DNA of 64,000 bases, from contig WOFQ01000037.1 in the NCBI GenBank assembly GCA_012184525.1, positions 62,001 through 126,000 of the forward strand, written 5' to 3'. Below, in pieces: positions 62,612 through 64,000 of this stretch; position 1 is the first letter of the stretch, and every line of letters begins with the position of its first letter. The notes under the pieces were generated by a model that was not told the DNA's origin, made no database searches, and saw nothing but the letters and a program-made list of their open reading frames with translations. The DNA comes from Xenoacremonium recifei. Taxonomy: Eukaryota; Ascomycota; Sordariomycetes; Hypocreales; Nectriaceae. Both the position numbers and the translations under genes were made by a program.

Positions 62612-64000
62612 CTAAGCCGGCAGCGACGGGGGCGTGGCCGAATGTCTGCTCCAGTTGTCGGAGCCTCTGCCTCGGAAGCCGCCTCGGCCCCGGGAACTAG
62701 ACGAAGACGGGCGTTCGGTTCTCTCGCCGCGCTCGCCTCGAGTGCTAGATCTGTCTCGCTTGCCTCCACGGCCGGATCCGCGGTTTCGTGGGCTCGGTCG
62801 TGAATGTGAGCCTCGACCGCCCCTCGCGGAGAAGGGAACCGTCACCGACTTGGCCTCGGTCATGCCGGGAAACTGGATTTTGAGAACATTACCAGCGCCG
62901 GAGACATCCGCGGAAAACCAAAACGGCTCCATGTTGGCTGGCTGCACCATGAATCTTCGCGACAATGGTTTGGGGAGGGGAGCTGGCTGCCATGCGGCGC
63001 TGGGAGCTTGGTGCGGAACCCGGACCTGTGGGAGCGAGCCCATTTCCTGCTCCTCAAAGCACTCCTCGGCCATGGGCTTTGATGTCCATGTGCTCCGAGT
63101 GAATTGCAGGGGACGGGGACTGGGAAGCGACACCGTTGCTGAGTCTTGGTGGAGGGTGTGGTCCAAAGCGCTCTTACTAGCAGAGTCCACGACGCTCGAC
63201 TTCTGTTGCGGTGACCTTTGACCGTTCAATAGACTATTAATCCGGTTTTGCCACTTCTCCTGGCTGGACTCTCCAGGAGTCAGGGGCGCACGGTGAGCGC
63301 TCAGGGGAGCTCTTGGAAGAGGCGCAGAGCTCCATTGCATTTGAGAGCGCCCGTGAGGCGGCTGCGAGCCAGCCATAGTGGGAGGCAGCTTGACGATGGG
63401 TTGAGGCTTCGGTAGCGAGACGTGAGGCCGCATCACGTCGCCCTCATATGCAGGATGGCCTTCCATCGTCGGGGGTGGTGGTGTGGGAGACTTGGATCGC
63501 GTAGGATCAGCCGGAAGAGCACTCTCGTTTCGAATATCTTTGGCGGGGAAAAATCGCGAGGCGCGGCCTTGGGACGGCGCTCCTTTGCCTGCTTGAGACA
63601 AGAGAGAACTGCTCCCTGAGCCGATGACTCCGGCATTTGCAGCAGGTGGAAGGTCGTCCTTGGTAGTACTATTCGCCAAGTCGTCTCCCGAGTTCCTCCA
63701 CGACGCAATATGGTGCGACTGGGCCTCTGTAACTGCCATCGGCCGTCGAGTTCCATCACCAGGAGCATGGACCGGCCGCCAGGTGTCCTTAATCACAGGC
63801 TGGGCGTCCTCGAGAGTCAGGCCTCGTTCGGCAAGCTGGCGCTCTCGTTCAGCTCTCTCGACCATTCGGGCGGCGGCCAACTTCTTGTCGTTCTCTCCTA
63901 CGGCTGCAACCCACTTGCTAGCCAGATCTGAGCCTGCACCAGTGTATCGAGAGGCGCGAGAACCGATGGGAGCCGGGGGTTGGGAGCTGCCTTGTGAAGG
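62612..64000 (-). CDS. RGG-rich putative RNA-binding protein (5' part cut by window edge)
   Basis: Only the C-terminal part is present; the reading frame stays open to the right edge (at least 462 codons), so the start lies outside. No family recognised. Visible: an N-terminal KWVAAVGENDKKLAAARMVE helix with RAERERQLAERGL coil, long Ser/Pro-rich disordered middle, an EKWQNRINSLLNGQ helix, a short folded-looking segment (PANMEPFWFSADVSGAGNV, IQFPGMTEAKSVTVPF), and a Gly/Arg-rich tail with RGG-type repeats (GGRGSH, GRGGKRDRSSTRGER, GRGGFRGRG). RGG tails bind RNA; role in RNA metabolism is an inference. Confidence 0.65.
   Translation of the reverse strand, partial: PSQGSSQPPAPIGSRASRYTGAGSDLASKWVAAVGENDKKLAAARMVERAERERQLAERGLTLEDAQPVIKDTWRPVHAPGDGTRRPMAVTEAQSHHIASWRNSGDDLANSTTKDDLPPAANAGVIGSGSSSLLSQAGKGAPSQGRASRFFPAKDIRNESALPADPTRSKSPTPPPPTMEGHPAYEGDVMRPHVSLPKPQPIVKLPPTMAGSQPPHGRSQMQWSSAPLPRAPLSAHRAPLTPGESSQEKWQNRINSLLNGQRSPQQKSSVVDSASKSALDHTLHQDSATVSLPSPRPLQFTRSTWTSKPMAEECFEEQEMGSLPQVRVPHQAPSAAWQPAPLPKPLSRRFMVQPANMEPFWFSADVSGAGNVLKIQFPGMTEAKSVTVPFSARGGRGSHSRPSPRNRGSGRGGKRDRSSTRGERGERTERPSSSSSRGRGGFRGRGSDNWSRHSATPPSLPA

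Overview
The window is nuclear DNA of a filamentous ascomycete (Pezizomycotina), most probably a Sordariomycete. Genes are dense and on both strands. Introns are mostly 46-100 bp with GT..AG ends and CTAAC/CTGAC-type branch points. The proteins are recognisable fungal housekeeping families, and a HEI10-type meiotic RING gene and a HeLo-domain gene are present. The order or species cannot be set from sequence reading alone. Exon joins were worked out by eye from splice signals, reading-frame phase and expected family sequence; no alignment or transcript was available.

Layout: 0-5 kb holds exosome subunit MTR3 and a membrane RING E3 ligase. 5-11 kb holds SEN34 (tRNA splicing), ELP4 (Elongator), RPB8 (RNA polymerase subunit), a Nudix hydrolase and OPI10/Hikeshi. 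11-20 kb holds the Golgi apyrase YND1, an unknown acidic coiled-coil protein whose stop codon lies in a 22-bp minisatellite, HEI10 and ULA1 (NEDD8 E1). 21-29.5 kb holds a 14-TM MFS transporter, a short-chain dehydrogenase, a PRS5-like PRPP synthetase subunit and an Asteroid/XPG-like protein. 29.7-42.6 kb holds a Cid1-type nucleotidyltransferase with a large insert, TFIIF alpha (TFG1), CWC26/BUD13, TRS85 and CHM7. 42.7-54 kb holds RAD18 and POL32 as a divergent pair, a PLP aminotransferase, a secreted GH125 mannosidase, ESA1 and REX4. 54-58.4 kb looks looser: a HeLo-domain gene interrupted by a stop codon, RNase H2 subunit C, and a possible gene relic. 58.4-64 kb holds MCM6 and an RGG-rich gene cut by the right edge.

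Functionally the window is a mix of conserved informational genes (RNA processing, transcription, replication and repair) rather than a pathway cluster. The clearest local logic is at 44-58 kb, where the promoters of RAD18/POL32, RNH203 and MCM6 carry ACGCGT (MCB-like) hexamers, which suggests shared G1/S control. The best candidates for a second look are the HeLo gene with TGA at an expected Trp, the nucleotidyltransferase with about 400 residues inserted between its catalytic aspartates, a GC-AG intron in POL32, a 4-nt first exon in YND1, and the minisatellite at a stop codon. No rRNA, tRNA, CRISPR array or intact transposon was seen.
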